Positions 19,172 to 28,307 of a DNA stretch of 64,000 nt are shown one piece after another. Positions within the stretch are counted from its first letter, which is position 1. Each line of letters starts with the position of its first letter. The DNA is taken from assembly GCF_016306625.1 (NCBI RefSeq), contig NZ_JACOII010000037.1:62001-126000 (forward strand), given 5' to 3'. A program made the position numbers and the translations under genes. The notes under the pieces were generated by a model. The model did no database searches and was not told the origin of the DNA. It saw only the letters and a list, made by a program, of their open reading frames with translations. Origin of the DNA: Xenorhabdus lircayensis (lineage in GTDB: Bacteria > Pseudomonadota > Gammaproteobacteria > Enterobacterales > Enterobacteriaceae).

Positions 19172-20337
19172 AATGCCTCCTGATTAATTGTCCATTGTTT
19201 AATAAGTTCAATTGTCTGTATTTTATTCAATCGTGGGTCACATACGATGTTTGATAATTCGGATTCTTTAGGATTAAAGCCGCAGCCAAAACACTCAGCG
19301 ATATCTTCGACAGTTGTTTCTAAATGAATACCTGCACAGCAAGCATAACGTTCAGCTAACTGGGTTTGAAAACGGGTAACTTCATCCACCATCTCTTCAA
19401 AAATTCGTCGCTTATTTCCATTTTCTGTTTTTGTTGTATTCCCATGCATGGGATCACACATCCAAAGCACGGGAATACCTGTCTCCAATACAGCATCAAT
19501 GAGAGGACTAAGTTGATGAATATGCTTGTGGCCAAAACGGGTGATAAATGTCAGTCTTCCGGGAATTTTGTGCGGGTTGAGTTTTTTGCATAGCCCAGTG
19601 ATTAAATCAGGAGAAACTTGATCGCTGATTTTACATGCTACTGGGTTATCTATATTTGATAACATCTCAACATGGGGACTATTTAAATCAAGGGTACGAA
19701 TACCGATCCAAGGCCAGTGGGTACTGCCAAGATATTTCCGTCCATCCGGTGTGGTTCTCAACTGAGAATTTTCGTAGTCAAATAGTAGGGCTTCATGACT
19801 TGTCCAGACTTGTAAATTCATATCGGTTCTACTTCGAATATAATCATCAATCGTAGACAGAGTTTGTGAAGCCGCGTGATAACTGATTAACATCCGTTTG
19901 GGATCATTTATTCTGGCTTCCGGAACAGGTTCCGGGCTATTTACACAATCACCGCGCCATACAGGTAATGTAGTATTCTGGTATTTTTCAATTGCATTAG
20001 AACGTGGTTTTGCATATTGGCCCGCAATGCGGCCAACTGTGATCACAGGCTTATTCAGTAAAGTAGAAAAAATGTCTGATAAATTATGTAAAAAATCAAT
20101 TTTCGGAACAACCGATTGTTGATCACATTCAATAACCCGTTCGGCACAATCACCCATTTGAATTATTACTGCTTTGCCTAACCAAACTTTTTCCAATTGG
20201 TTATAAAAATGCGCCAAATCTTTATGGTTAATTAACGGCGGCAATCTCAATAATTCTTTTTTTATGGTGGATAATGTTTCCAAATTGTTCCAAGTTGGTT
20301 GCTGCCATGGAGAATTAATAATTTCTAATGTATTCAT
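19168..20337 (-). CDS. Class II DAHP synthase (AroX/PhzC-like)
   Basis: 3-deoxy-D-arabino-heptulosonate 7-phosphate synthase of the plant-like class II family, 389 residues, with QMGDCAERVIECD, KPVITVGRIAGQYAKPRS, TSHEALLFDYE, STHWPWIG and LWMCDPMHGNT. Condenses PEP and erythrose 4-phosphate, the first step of the shikimate pathway. A pathway-specific copy, as in phenazine clusters (PhzC), raises chorismate supply. It is the first gene of the leftward biosynthetic operon aroX-dhbX-icmX-adsX and is divergent from npsA. Confidence 0.9.
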   Translation of the reverse strand: MNTLEIINSPWQQPTWNNLETLSTIKKELLRLPPLINHKDLAHFYNQLEKVWLGKAVIIQMGDCAERVIECDQQSVVPKIDFLHNLSDIFSTLLNKPVITVGRIAGQYAKPRSNAIEKYQNTTLPVWRGDCVNSPEPVPEARINDPKRMLISYHAASQTLSTIDDYIRSRTDMNLQVWTSHEALLFDYENSQLRTTPDGRKYLGSTHWPWIGIRTLDLNSPHVEMLSNIDNPVACKISDQVSPDLITGLCKKLNPHKIPGRLTFITRFGHKHIHQLSPLIDAVLETGIPVLWMCDPMHGNTTKTENGNKRRIFEEMVDEVTRFQTQLAERYACCAGIHLETTVEDIAECFGCGFNPKESELSNIVCDPRLNKIQTIELIKQWTINQEAL

Positions 20338-20912
20338 CTGACTAATACTCCACTTCTAATGAAGGGTGAATTAATAATTTAATCGAGAACATATTCCCTA
20401 TTAATAAGAAAGGCAACCGAATGAGTATTTTTCAAACAAATCAAAAGTGAAATAAATACTTTCTTAGGCTGTATTTAAATCAAAATGATAAGTTTTTGCA
20501 TCAATATAGCGTTTCAATCACTTAGATTGAACGATATTTACTCATTCATACGGTTTTCCTGTATTAATAAAAGTGGTGTTCCTACATGAAGCTAGATGAA
20601 ATTAATCATCCATAATGCACCCACACATTGTCAACTATTAAAATAAAATTACCATTAAAAATAAACATAATAAATTGTTTATTAAGGATTTAAATTTAAT
20701 AAAAACATAAAAACCAGGAATGTGATTTTCTTTTGGAAATCATTTGACTGACTTTAGGATTACATTGTAGACTTTGTTTCATCTGCATCCTAGTCTATAG
20801 AAACAAATCAAAATGAACAAAAATAACTCAACAACATTTATTTAACATATTTTAAAGGTTATTTAATATATTCATTGATTTAATTCACATTAAATATGGG
20901 GAGGCTTCCCGC
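20338..20912. promoter_or_regulatory. Divergent promoter region aroX / npsA
   Basis: A 575-bp very AT-rich stretch without a gene that must hold the promoters for both biosynthetic operons. It contains one copy of the cluster's TGATTT-N8-AAATCA palindrome. A strong ribosome-binding sequence (GGGGAGG) sits at its right end before npsA. Confidence 0.7.
20723..20742. promoter_or_regulatory. Candidate MarR operator in the aroX/npsA intergenic region
   Basis: TGATTT and AAATCA separated by exactly 8 bp, the same arms and spacing as the palindrome before the exporter gene at 11997-12016; only the spacer differs. Probable binding site of the cluster MarR protein. Confidence 0.55.
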
Positions 20913-22754
20913 ATGATTGAAAAACAAGTTGGACAGTTGCGTACTATACCAAATATTTTGAGTGAAATAGTAAATAAATATTCTAATAAAACAGCGTTAA
21001 TATTTAACTCAGAAACATTATCATATCGTGAGCTTTGGGAACAATCATCGCAGATAGCATTTGTTTTACAAAAAATGGAGATAAAAAAGGGAGATAAGGT
21101 AGCAATTAATATAACTCGCAGCTTTGAATTATATCTGGTGATGATAGCAGTAATTAGACTGGGGGCTGTTATTGTCCCGTTAAGCAATACGTTTAATAAT
21201 AACAGTCCTAAACAATATATAGCAGATTATATCAAAGCTGTTGAAATCAGTTTACTGATTTCAGATGCTGATTACTCTGAACCGTCTGAATTTAAAAAAA
21301 ATAGTCTACAATTAATTAATTCACAAATAAATTATCCAGTTATCTCTGTAGAAAACCTTTTTTCTCAAGCCCGCGATTTAGATTACATACCAACAGGATT
21401 TGAATATATATCCGAAGCGTTAGTTGCGACAGACCCAGTGATGATATTGTTAACATCCGGCTCAACAGGTAACCCCAAGTGTGTGATTATACGTCATTGT
21501 GGATTAACCCGCCTAGCAATCCCCATCAGCCAGTTAGGTAATACAGACAATGACCGCTACTTACAACTTGCAGAGCCGTCATTTGCTGCAAGTGCTAATG
21601 AAATTTGGATAAGCCTTCTGACCGGAACCACACTTGTTATTTATCCCAAAAATGTTCCTGATTTATCTGAAATCGATGACATCATTAGTCATCAGCATAT
21701 TTCTATTCTTTTTTTGTCTGGTGGGCTATTCCGGTTATTTGTCGAAGTTTCTCCTGATACTTTACATAAACCTGATTGTGTCATTGTTTCAGGTGATTTT
21801 GTTAATCCCAAACTGTTTTCAATTGCGTCCAAAGCAGGTAAGGGACGTATATTCAATGGAATGGGATGTACGGAAAATTCAGCTCTCACTTCTGTTTATC
21901 AAATATTACCAGATGTAATACTCGACGCTGATTCGCCTGTTCCTGTTGGTCACCCATTGCCTCTCGTTAATATGCTCGTGCTGGATGAGAATTTAGAAGT
22001 TTGTGCCCCTGATATGCCCGGAGAACTTTGCATCAGCGGCGCAGGGCTTGCTGAAGGGTATTCAGACCCTGAATTAACTAATGAGCGTTTTGTTTGGCTA
22101 AATATTAATGGTCATCACGAACGTTATTACCGTACTAGTGACAAAGCTAAAAGAGATAAATCCGACAATATCACACTACTGGGACGGAGTAACGATATGT
22201 GTAAAATTCGTGGCTTCAGGGTCGAAATTACCGGAGTGGAACATACACTACGTTCACACCCTCAAATAGACGATGTCATTGTAGCTATAGAGCAAACGAA
22301 TAATGAGTCTTTGTTGCATGCCTATTATCTGAGTAAATCAGATTCGCTATCCGGCACCAATCTTCGTGAGTTTATGAATTCAAAGCTCTCATCATACATG
22401 GTCCCGGAACGGTTTACGCATGTTAATTTTTTACCCATGAATAAAAATGGTAAACGCGATCGAACTCAGATGGCTCAGTTTATTGTTGATGGGATGCACA
22501 AACAACAAGATGACAACATAGAATCAAAAATTCTCTTAATATGGGAAGAAATCACTGGTTGTAAGAACCTTGATCCAGCAACTTCGTTTTGGGAACAGGG
22601 AGTAAATTCCCTTCATCTCATCAAGTTAGCCTCTCTTGTCAGTAAAACTCTTGGTATTCATGTTTCATCAGCCGATGTGTTTTCAATGGACAGTGTCGAA
22701 AAATTAGCAGCTCAGTTTGGAAAAAATGACTTGGAGAGAAGAAATGGGCAATGA
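20913..22754 (+). CDS. NRPS loading module A-PCP (NpsA-like)
   Basis: A 613-residue two-domain nonribosomal peptide synthetase. The adenylation domain (about 1-515) shows ILLTSGSTGNPKC (A3), YYRTSDKAKR (A7) and GRSNDMCKIRGFRVE (A8); the carrier domain (about 530-605) has the phosphopantetheine Ser566 in GVNSLHLIKL. By comparison with the tilivalline cluster it should activate 3-hydroxyanthranilate and load it on its own carrier protein. Start ATG 20913 with a GGGGAGG ribosome-binding site. Overlaps npsB by 11 bp. Confidence 0.9.
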   Translation: MIEKQVGQLRTIPNILSEIVNKYSNKTALIFNSETLSYRELWEQSSQIAFVLQKMEIKKGDKVAINITRSFELYLVMIAVIRLGAVIVPLSNTFNNNSPKQYIADYIKAVEISLLISDADYSEPSEFKKNSLQLINSQINYPVISVENLFSQARDLDYIPTGFEYISEALVATDPVMILLTSGSTGNPKCVIIRHCGLTRLAIPISQLGNTDNDRYLQLAEPSFAASANEIWISLLTGTTLVIYPKNVPDLSEIDDIISHQHISILFLSGGLFRLFVEVSPDTLHKPDCVIVSGDFVNPKLFSIASKAGKGRIFNGMGCTENSALTSVYQILPDVILDADSPVPVGHPLPLVNMLVLDENLEVCAPDMPGELCISGAGLAEGYSDPELTNERFVWLNINGHHERYYRTSDKAKRDKSDNITLLGRSNDMCKIRGFRVEITGVEHTLRSHPQIDDVIVAIEQTNNESLLHAYYLSKSDSLSGTNLREFMNSKLSSYMVPERFTHVNFLPMNKNGKRDRTQMAQFIVDGMHKQQDDNIESKILLIWEEITGCKNLDPATSFWEQGVNSLHLIKLASLVSKTLGIHVSSADVFSMDSVEKLAAQFGKNDLERRNGQ

Positions 22755-25700
22755 ATCATTGAACAAAGCAGTAAAGAATATATTGGGTAACAAGACATAC
22801 ATATCCAGTACACAGGGGCAAAAAGGGTTATGGTTACTTGATCAGGTACTGAGCCAACCTGAAAGCTACAACGTACCGTTACTCATCGAAGTAGGGACTC
22901 AGCTAGATCACAGTTTAATGGAAAAGGTAGTTACTCAATTTGTTGAAGTTACTCCAGTTTTGCGCACACACTTTACATTCAATCAAGATCAGCTTTACCA
23001 AGTCATAGAACAACCCTATCACATTCATATTACGCATAAGACTCTCGCTGAAGTGAATCACCCAGAAGAAGTTATTCAACAAATGGCGTCAAAACAATAT
23101 GATTTGTCAAAAGAGCCGTTATTCGATATCTGCTTGATAACAGGGGAACCAAACCAGTGTTGGTTAGCGTGTTGTTTTCATCATATTATCGTTGATGCTT
23201 CATCAGTGACTATTTTTATAAAGAATATTCTTGAATGCTATGCTCATTTAGTTGAAAACAAAAAATTTCATTATCTGAAAACCAGTGCTGATTATCTGGA
23301 ATTCACCCAATGGCAAAAAAAGCAATTAGCCAAACCTGAAATTTCCACTATGAAAGACTATTGGAAAGAGGTACTTACACCTTACCCTTCGATGATAGAT
23401 CTCCCAACGGATTATTCCAGAAAAGAATGCAAAGGAACCAAAGCAGGTTATTGCCACTTGAAACTTAGCCATGAAGATGCATTGAAAGTATCTGAGCACG
23501 CTCGAAATCTTGCTATGACCCCTTTCATGTATATGACCATGTGCTGGCAGTTTTTACTGCATCGTTTGTCTGCCCAAAAAGATATCACAATTGGGATCCC
23601 CTTTTCATTACGGGATAACAGTGAATTTGAAGAAACTGTGGGATATTTAGTCAATACTTTGCCATTTAGATCTCATTTAGATTCAGATAGTACAGTGAAT
23701 CAGTTTGCAATATCAGTTCGTAACCACTTTATTAAGGCTCATTCTAATAAACAATTACCATTCACTGAAATTGTCGCAGATACAGGTCAGAACGTTGGCC
23801 TAGATAACCCTATTTTTCAAACATTACTTGTAAATCTTGCTAGTATCAATGATGCATTTCAGGATTTTCCTTACTCAATAAAGATCACTGAGCAGTATAT
23901 TCAATCCGCTAAATATGATTTAACCCTATTTGTCGAAATAGGGACATCTCACCATTTAATTATGGAGTTTAATGCCGAACTCTTTAGAGACAGCACCATT
24001 CAATATTGGCTGGAACTATATAAACAAACAGCTTTATGTATGGGGGATTGGGGTGAAAAAACTTTAGGTGAAGTTGAAATACTCACTCAAGATGAACAAT
24101 TATCCATTGTAAATAGTTCAAGCACCCCATTTACTGACATGAACAATCAATATTTTATTAATGAGATAGAGGAATATGCCAAAACTCATCCGAACAATAT
24201 TGCATTAATAACACGTCACGGTCACTGGACTTATGGGTGGTTAGATAATCGTGCCAACCAGCTTGCTGAATTCATGTCTACACATTACACCGTCAGTGTT
24301 GGCTCACGAATCGGTTTATTGCTGAACCGAAATGAAGATTCTATTGCAGCTTTGCTGGCCGTTTTAAAAACGGGAGCATCTTATGTTCCCATTGACCCAA
24401 GTTATCCTCAGGAACGTATTGAATATATGCTCCGAGATGCAGCGGTGGATTGTATAGTCACCATCAGTGAATTTGTTACAACATTACCTACGACCATCCA
24501 CAAAATTGTGTTAGATGAAACGGTATTTACACACGATGTTAGCTGGCAATCAGTACAACGAAAACCAGAAGATGAATTATATGTCATTTACACTTCCGGC
24601 TCGACAGGACAACCCAAAGGAGTGCGTTTACTGAATAAGACATTGTCCAATCTTCTTACATGGCAAAAAGGTATCACTATTTGTGGTGAAGGTGATTGTA
24701 CTCTTCATTATATGTCTTTGTCTTTCGATGTTTCTGTACAGGAAATATTTGGAACTTTATGTACCGGCGGAAAGTTATATATTGCAGATGAAGAAGAACG
24801 TAAAGATTTGCATCATTTGCAAAATATCATTGAGTTAAACGGGATCCGCCGAGCATATTTTCCATATGTGGCACTTCAACATTTGGCTCAATTAACATTC
24901 ACAAATAAAGCCCAACTCCCCATGCTTGATGAGGTCTACTCAACAGGTGAACAGCTGGTTCTCACCTCTGACATTAAACACATGTTTAATGTCAACCGAA
25001 GACTAATTAACCTTTATGGCCCTTCAGAGAGTCATGTTTGTTCTGCTTATGTCATGCCGGAAGATATATCTTCATGGGGAGACAGTGCATCAATAGGGTA
25101 TCCACTACCCGGATTCACAATGCTTGTATTAGATGAACACAAGCGTATGGTTCCAAGTGGTGTAACAGGTGAACTTTGGATTATCAGTGACTTTCTATCC
25201 CCTGGTTATCACAACAAAGATCATGAAACTCAAACGCAATTTTTAACTGGAAACTGGCCAGGTGCACTTAGCCAACATGCTTATAAATCTGGCGATCTAA
25301 TAAAACTAAAATCAAATGACTCATTTACATACCTTGGTCGTCTGGATAATCAGTTAAAAATCCGAGGATTCCGAATTGAACCATCAGAAATAGAAGCAGT
25401 TATCAATTCATTGGATGAAGTAAAAGTCTCCGCTGTTATTGGAAAGGAAATATCAGCAGGTAACAGAATGCTAGTGGCTTTCATAATCACAACTGTGCCA
25501 TTAGAACGTGTTGAGCTACTAACTAGATTACGCAGCTATCTACCGGATTATATGATCCCAAGTGAGTTCGTATTTTTACCTGCTCTTCCAACTACCCCTA
25601 GCGGTAAAATTGATCGAAAAGCACTACATCACATTGAAATAACTAAAATGCCGGATGATGTTGAAGAAAACAGCATTGAAGAGATTCTGACTTCAACCGA

Positions 25701-27111
25701 ACAAACAGTAAAATTACTTTGGCAAAAAATTCTTCCGAACCGATCTATTAAACTGGGAGATAATTTCTTCAATATCGGAGGGCATTCACTGTTAGCAACA
25801 CAGTTAGTGTATTCACTACGCAAACAATTTAATGTCGATTTTCCACTCAAATTACTATTCAGTACTCCTACCCTGCACGACATGGCAACTTCAGTTGATA
25901 TCTATCTGGATAAAGGCAAAAAATCAGATGATGAAATAAAGAGTACATTTATTAACGATGCTTTCATCCAGCATGATTGGACTTATACGCGACAATTAAA
26001 TTCATCAAAAAGCAGCGATGTATTACTCACAGGAGCTACCGGTTTTTTAGGCATCTATCTGCTTCGTGCTTTACTGCAACAACTAACCGGTAAAGTAATT
26101 TGTTTAGTCAGAGCCACAGATAACAGTACAGGGTTGAACCGTATAATAAAAAATGCTCATCACTATGGCATCAATCATGACATTGATTTTTCACGTGTTG
26201 AAATTGTGGCAGGAGATATTGCCAAGGCGAAATTTGATTTATCTGAGGCTGTATATCAGTCATTATCAGAAAGAGTATCTAAAATATATCACGCAGCTGC
26301 CCATATTAATTTTGTTCTCCCATACAGTAGTGTTAAGGGAACGAATGTCGATGGCATTGTAGAAATCATTAATTTTTGTTGTCACCTTGAACGTAAGAAA
26401 CTGGAGTATATTTCTACCATTGCTGTATTTTCCCCGGCCTATCCTAAACAGCCAATAACAGAAAATAACCTCCCAGACTGCCCGGATTCACTATCTATCG
26501 GTTATACCCAAAGTAAATGGGTGGCTGAGCAGTACGTACAGCAAGCCAGATATCAAGGTGTCGATATCAATACTTATCGGATAGGGCGTATATCAGGTGA
26601 CAGTGTTACTGGTGCATGTCAAAAAGATGATTTTTTATGGCGACAAATTAAAAGCTTTATCCAAATGGGAATGGCACCATACCCTGAATTGCTAAGTACT
26701 GATCTATTGCCTGTTGATTTTGTCAGTCAGACCATTGTGACATTATCAACCTCTAATAAGGCACATGAGCATCAAAACTTCCATTTATTTCATCCGAAAG
26801 GCACTGATTTTACCCCAGCATATCTGGCTATCAAACAAACAGGGCATGACTTAACAACAGCTTCTGAGTCAGAATGGTTAGAAAAACTCGAACAAATGGT
26901 TGTCAACAGCCATGATGTAGCCCTAGGTTCATTGATCCACCTTTTTAAAGAAAATGCTTTGAATATTGGTAATAACACCTATAACAACGAAAGCACACAT
27001 GAGGCCATTAAAGCCTTAGGTCTCGATTTTCCAGATATTAATGTAAAAACTTTCGAAAAATTAATTTGTTATTTTATGGATAAAGAAATCATACAGTCAC
27101 ATACTCCATAA
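22744..27111 (+). CDS. NRPS module C-A-PCP-reductase (NpsB-like)
   Basis: A 1455-residue synthetase. The condensation domain (about 1-430) has HHIIVDA at 146-152, where the usual glycine of HHxxxDG is alanine. The adenylation domain (about 450-990) shows YVIYTSGSTGQPKG and LDNQLKIRGFRIEPSEIE. The carrier domain has Ser1015 in IGGHSLLATQL. The C-terminal thioester reductase (from about 1090) has the NAD(P)H motif TGATGFLG and GYTQSKWVAEQY. Expected role: attach proline to the 3-hydroxyanthranilyl thioester and release the dipeptide as an aldehyde that cyclises to the PBD imine/carbinolamine; proline is inferred from the homologous system. ATG 22744 is chosen because GGAGA precedes it; ATG 22726 and TTG 22717 are in frame upstream. 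Confidence 0.9.
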   Translation: MGNESLNKAVKNILGNKTYISSTQGQKGLWLLDQVLSQPESYNVPLLIEVGTQLDHSLMEKVVTQFVEVTPVLRTHFTFNQDQLYQVIEQPYHIHITHKTLAEVNHPEEVIQQMASKQYDLSKEPLFDICLITGEPNQCWLACCFHHIIVDASSVTIFIKNILECYAHLVENKKFHYLKTSADYLEFTQWQKKQLAKPEISTMKDYWKEVLTPYPSMIDLPTDYSRKECKGTKAGYCHLKLSHEDALKVSEHARNLAMTPFMYMTMCWQFLLHRLSAQKDITIGIPFSLRDNSEFEETVGYLVNTLPFRSHLDSDSTVNQFAISVRNHFIKAHSNKQLPFTEIVADTGQNVGLDNPIFQTLLVNLASINDAFQDFPYSIKITEQYIQSAKYDLTLFVEIGTSHHLIMEFNAELFRDSTIQYWLELYKQTALCMGDWGEKTLGEVEILTQDEQLSIVNSSSTPFTDMNNQYFINEIEEYAKTHPNNIALITRHGHWTYGWLDNRANQLAEFMSTHYTVSVGSRIGLLLNRNEDSIAALLAVLKTGASYVPIDPSYPQERIEYMLRDAAVDCIVTISEFVTTLPTTIHKIVLDETVFTHDVSWQSVQRKPEDELYVIYTSGSTGQPKGVRLLNKTLSNLLTWQKGITICGEGDCTLHYMSLSFDVSVQEIFGTLCTGGKLYIADEEERKDLHHLQNIIELNGIRRAYFPYVALQHLAQLTFTNKAQLPMLDEVYSTGEQLVLTSDIKHMFNVNRRLINLYGPSESHVCSAYVMPEDISSWGDSASIGYPLPGFTMLVLDEHKRMVPSGVTGELWIISDFLSPGYHNKDHETQTQFLTGNWPGALSQHAYKSGDLIKLKSNDSFTYLGRLDNQLKIRGFRIEPSEIEAVINSLDEVKVSAVIGKEISAGNRMLVAFIITTVPLERVELLTRLRSYLPDYMIPSEFVFLPALPTTPSGKIDRKALHHIEITKMPDDVEENSIEEILTSTEQTVKLLWQKILPNRSIKLGDNFFNIGGHSLLATQLVYSLRKQFNVDFPLKLLFSTPTLHDMATSVDIYLDKGKKSDDEIKSTFINDAFIQHDWTYTRQLNSSKSSDVLLTGATGFLGIYLLRALLQQLTGKVICLVRATDNSTGLNRIIKNAHHYGINHDIDFSRVEIVAGDIAKAKFDLSEAVYQSLSERVSKIYHAAAHINFVLPYSSVKGTNVDGIVEIINFCCHLERKKLEYISTIAVFSPAYPKQPITENNLPDCPDSLSIGYTQSKWVAEQYVQQARYQGVDINTYRIGRISGDSVTGACQKDDFLWRQIKSFIQMGMAPYPELLSTDLLPVDFVSQTIVTLSTSNKAHEHQNFHLFHPKGTDFTPAYLAIKQTGHDLTTASESEWLEKLEQMVVNSHDVALGSLIHLFKENALNIGNNTYNNESTHEAIKALGLDFPDINVKTFEKLICYFMDKEIIQSHTP

Positions 27112-27112
27112 A

Positions 27113-27206
27113 CTTCAAGTTGCAACTGGCAAGATGAAAACAGCTTACTCTCTCCTCATCGCGGGAGAGAGTAAATGCATATTGAAGTACAACGAATATA
27201 TAAACC
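27113..27206. repeat. Palindromic intergenic repeat (copy after npsB)
   Basis: Begins ACTTCAAGTTGCAAC right at the npsB stop, has a central hairpin CTCTCTCC / GGGAGAGAG, and ends with TTGAAGTACAACGAATATA. The ends are inverted versions of one motif (TATACTCGTTGTACTTCAAG) also seen at 34120-34278. This is a short non-coding MITE-like repeat. Confidence 0.6.
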
Positions 27207-27244
27207 TAAACATAAGCAACCCATAAGAAACTTAAGGAGAAATA

Positions 27245-27634
27245 ATGTTTAAAGTTGTGTTCGATAAATATATAGCCTCAGTTTTGGAAAAGTCACCGAC
27301 AAAACTCGCTTCTCTATTTTGTGAAGATGGTATTCTGAAGTTACCATTTCGTACCAGTCGCGATACAATTGAAAGCCAGTCACAGATACTTGAGCATTAT
27401 TCAACAAGTTTTGGTCAGGCCCCCCTGATCTTTACATCGGTTCAGGATATAGAACTGTACCCTACAGATAATCCTGATATTTTTATCGTTGAATATCGAC
27501 TGAATGGCAAGACATTGCCACATAAAAAAGATTTTTATTGTTTATACATAAATGTATTTAAATTGAACAACGGTAAGATTAAAGAATTACATGACTATGA
27601 GGATGTCCTTAACCGAACAGCCATTTTTTCTTGA
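27245..27634 (+). CDS. SnoaL/PhzA-like small protein of the PBD cluster
   Basis: A 129-residue protein with the pattern of the NTF2/SnoaL fold: N-terminal helices (DKYIASVLEKSPTKLASLFCEDGILKLPF), then beta strands ending with LYINVFKLNNGKIKELHDYEDVLNR. PhzA/PhzB of phenazine pathways and ketosteroid-isomerase-like proteins share this plan. Good RBS (AAGGAG) before ATG 27245. It lies between npsB and marR; I place it opposite thdA of the Klebsiella cluster by size and context, but the function is not known from sequence. It could shape the cyclisation or handle a reactive aldehyde intermediate. Confidence 0.65.
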   Translation: MFKVVFDKYIASVLEKSPTKLASLFCEDGILKLPFRTSRDTIESQSQILEHYSTSFGQAPLIFTSVQDIELYPTDNPDIFIVEYRLNGKTLPHKKDFYCLYINVFKLNNGKIKELHDYEDVLNRTAIFS

Positions 27635-27674
27635 TTTTTACTGTTCTTAATCGTAAATAAGTGGATATTTACAG

Positions 27675-27728
27675 GCCTGTTCCTTATAAAATCATTTATC
27701 TTTATAAATTTTTATTTATGGAACAGGC
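27675..27728. promoter_or_regulatory. Widely spaced inverted repeat before marR
   Basis: GCCTGTTCC and GGAACAGGC, 9-bp perfect arms 36 bp apart with an AT-only middle, lie between the SnoaL-like gene and marR. It may be a terminator for the nps operon or a regulatory site for marR. Confidence 0.4.
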
Positions 27729-27775
27729 AATTAGATCAGTTTCTTATTCAAAATTCAGATTGTAAAAGAGTCCAC

Positions 27776-28246
27776 ATGAAAACAAATAATCAAGATACTT
27801 ATGATACTGACGTAACGTCTTTTGAAAATGCCTTGGGCTGGCTCCAGTGTGTTCTAGTGGCAAGAAGAACCATCACAAATCCGGAAGGTATTTCATGGCC
27901 ACAATATGATACTTTACATTTACTTCGACAATACCAGCCGATGAATCCTAGTGTGATTGGCGAAAAACTCGGTTTTACCCGCTCTAAGATGTCTAAAATT
28001 CTAAGATTGTTAAAAGATAAAGAATTTATTGAACAAGAAGCGGGGGAAAACGATAAACGAGAGTTGGTCACTAAATTGAGTCCAAAAGGGCTAACATTTT
28101 TGCAGCGGGTCGAGTCCAGCAGGCATAACATGGCTGATATTGTCGTGTCTAATATGTCCCAAGGTGAAATCGCCATATTTACAGAGCTTTGCCACCGTGC
28201 CGCAGATCTTTTGTATGCCCAAACCCCACTTCGTGATGAGGATTGA
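27776..28246 (+). CDS. MarR-family transcription regulator of the PBD cluster
   Basis: A 156-residue winged-helix protein with the MarR layout: helices, then PSVIGEKLGFTRSKMSKILRLLKDKEFIEQEAGENDKRELVTKLSPKG (recognition helix and wing; shown here as one region near residues 60-105), then a C-terminal dimerisation helix. MarR proteins usually repress through palindromes and release DNA on binding a phenolic ligand; a 3-hydroxyanthranilate-like or PBD ligand would be logical. It is the last gene of the cluster and follows a 140-bp gap. The two TGATTT-N8-AAATCA sites are its likely targets. Confidence 0.8.
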   Translation: MKTNNQDTYDTDVTSFENALGWLQCVLVARRTITNPEGISWPQYDTLHLLRQYQPMNPSVIGEKLGFTRSKMSKILRLLKDKEFIEQEAGENDKRELVTKLSPKGLTFLQRVESSRHNMADIVVSNMSQGEIAIFTELCHRAADLLYAQTPLRDED

Positions 28247-28261
28247 GCAGTTACGGCTTTC

Positions 28262-28298
28262 GTTTTGAGAGCCGCAACTTGAAATTTATAGGATATGG
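28262..28298. repeat. Partial intergenic repeat between marR and yaaA
   Basis: Contains GCCGCAACTTGAAATTTATAGG, here read as the 3' part of the same repeat family found at 27113, 30300, 34120 and 46592 (shared core CAAGTTGC / GCAACTTG). Only one end is present. Confidence 0.4.
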
Positions 28299-28307
28299 TA
28301 CTAAAAA

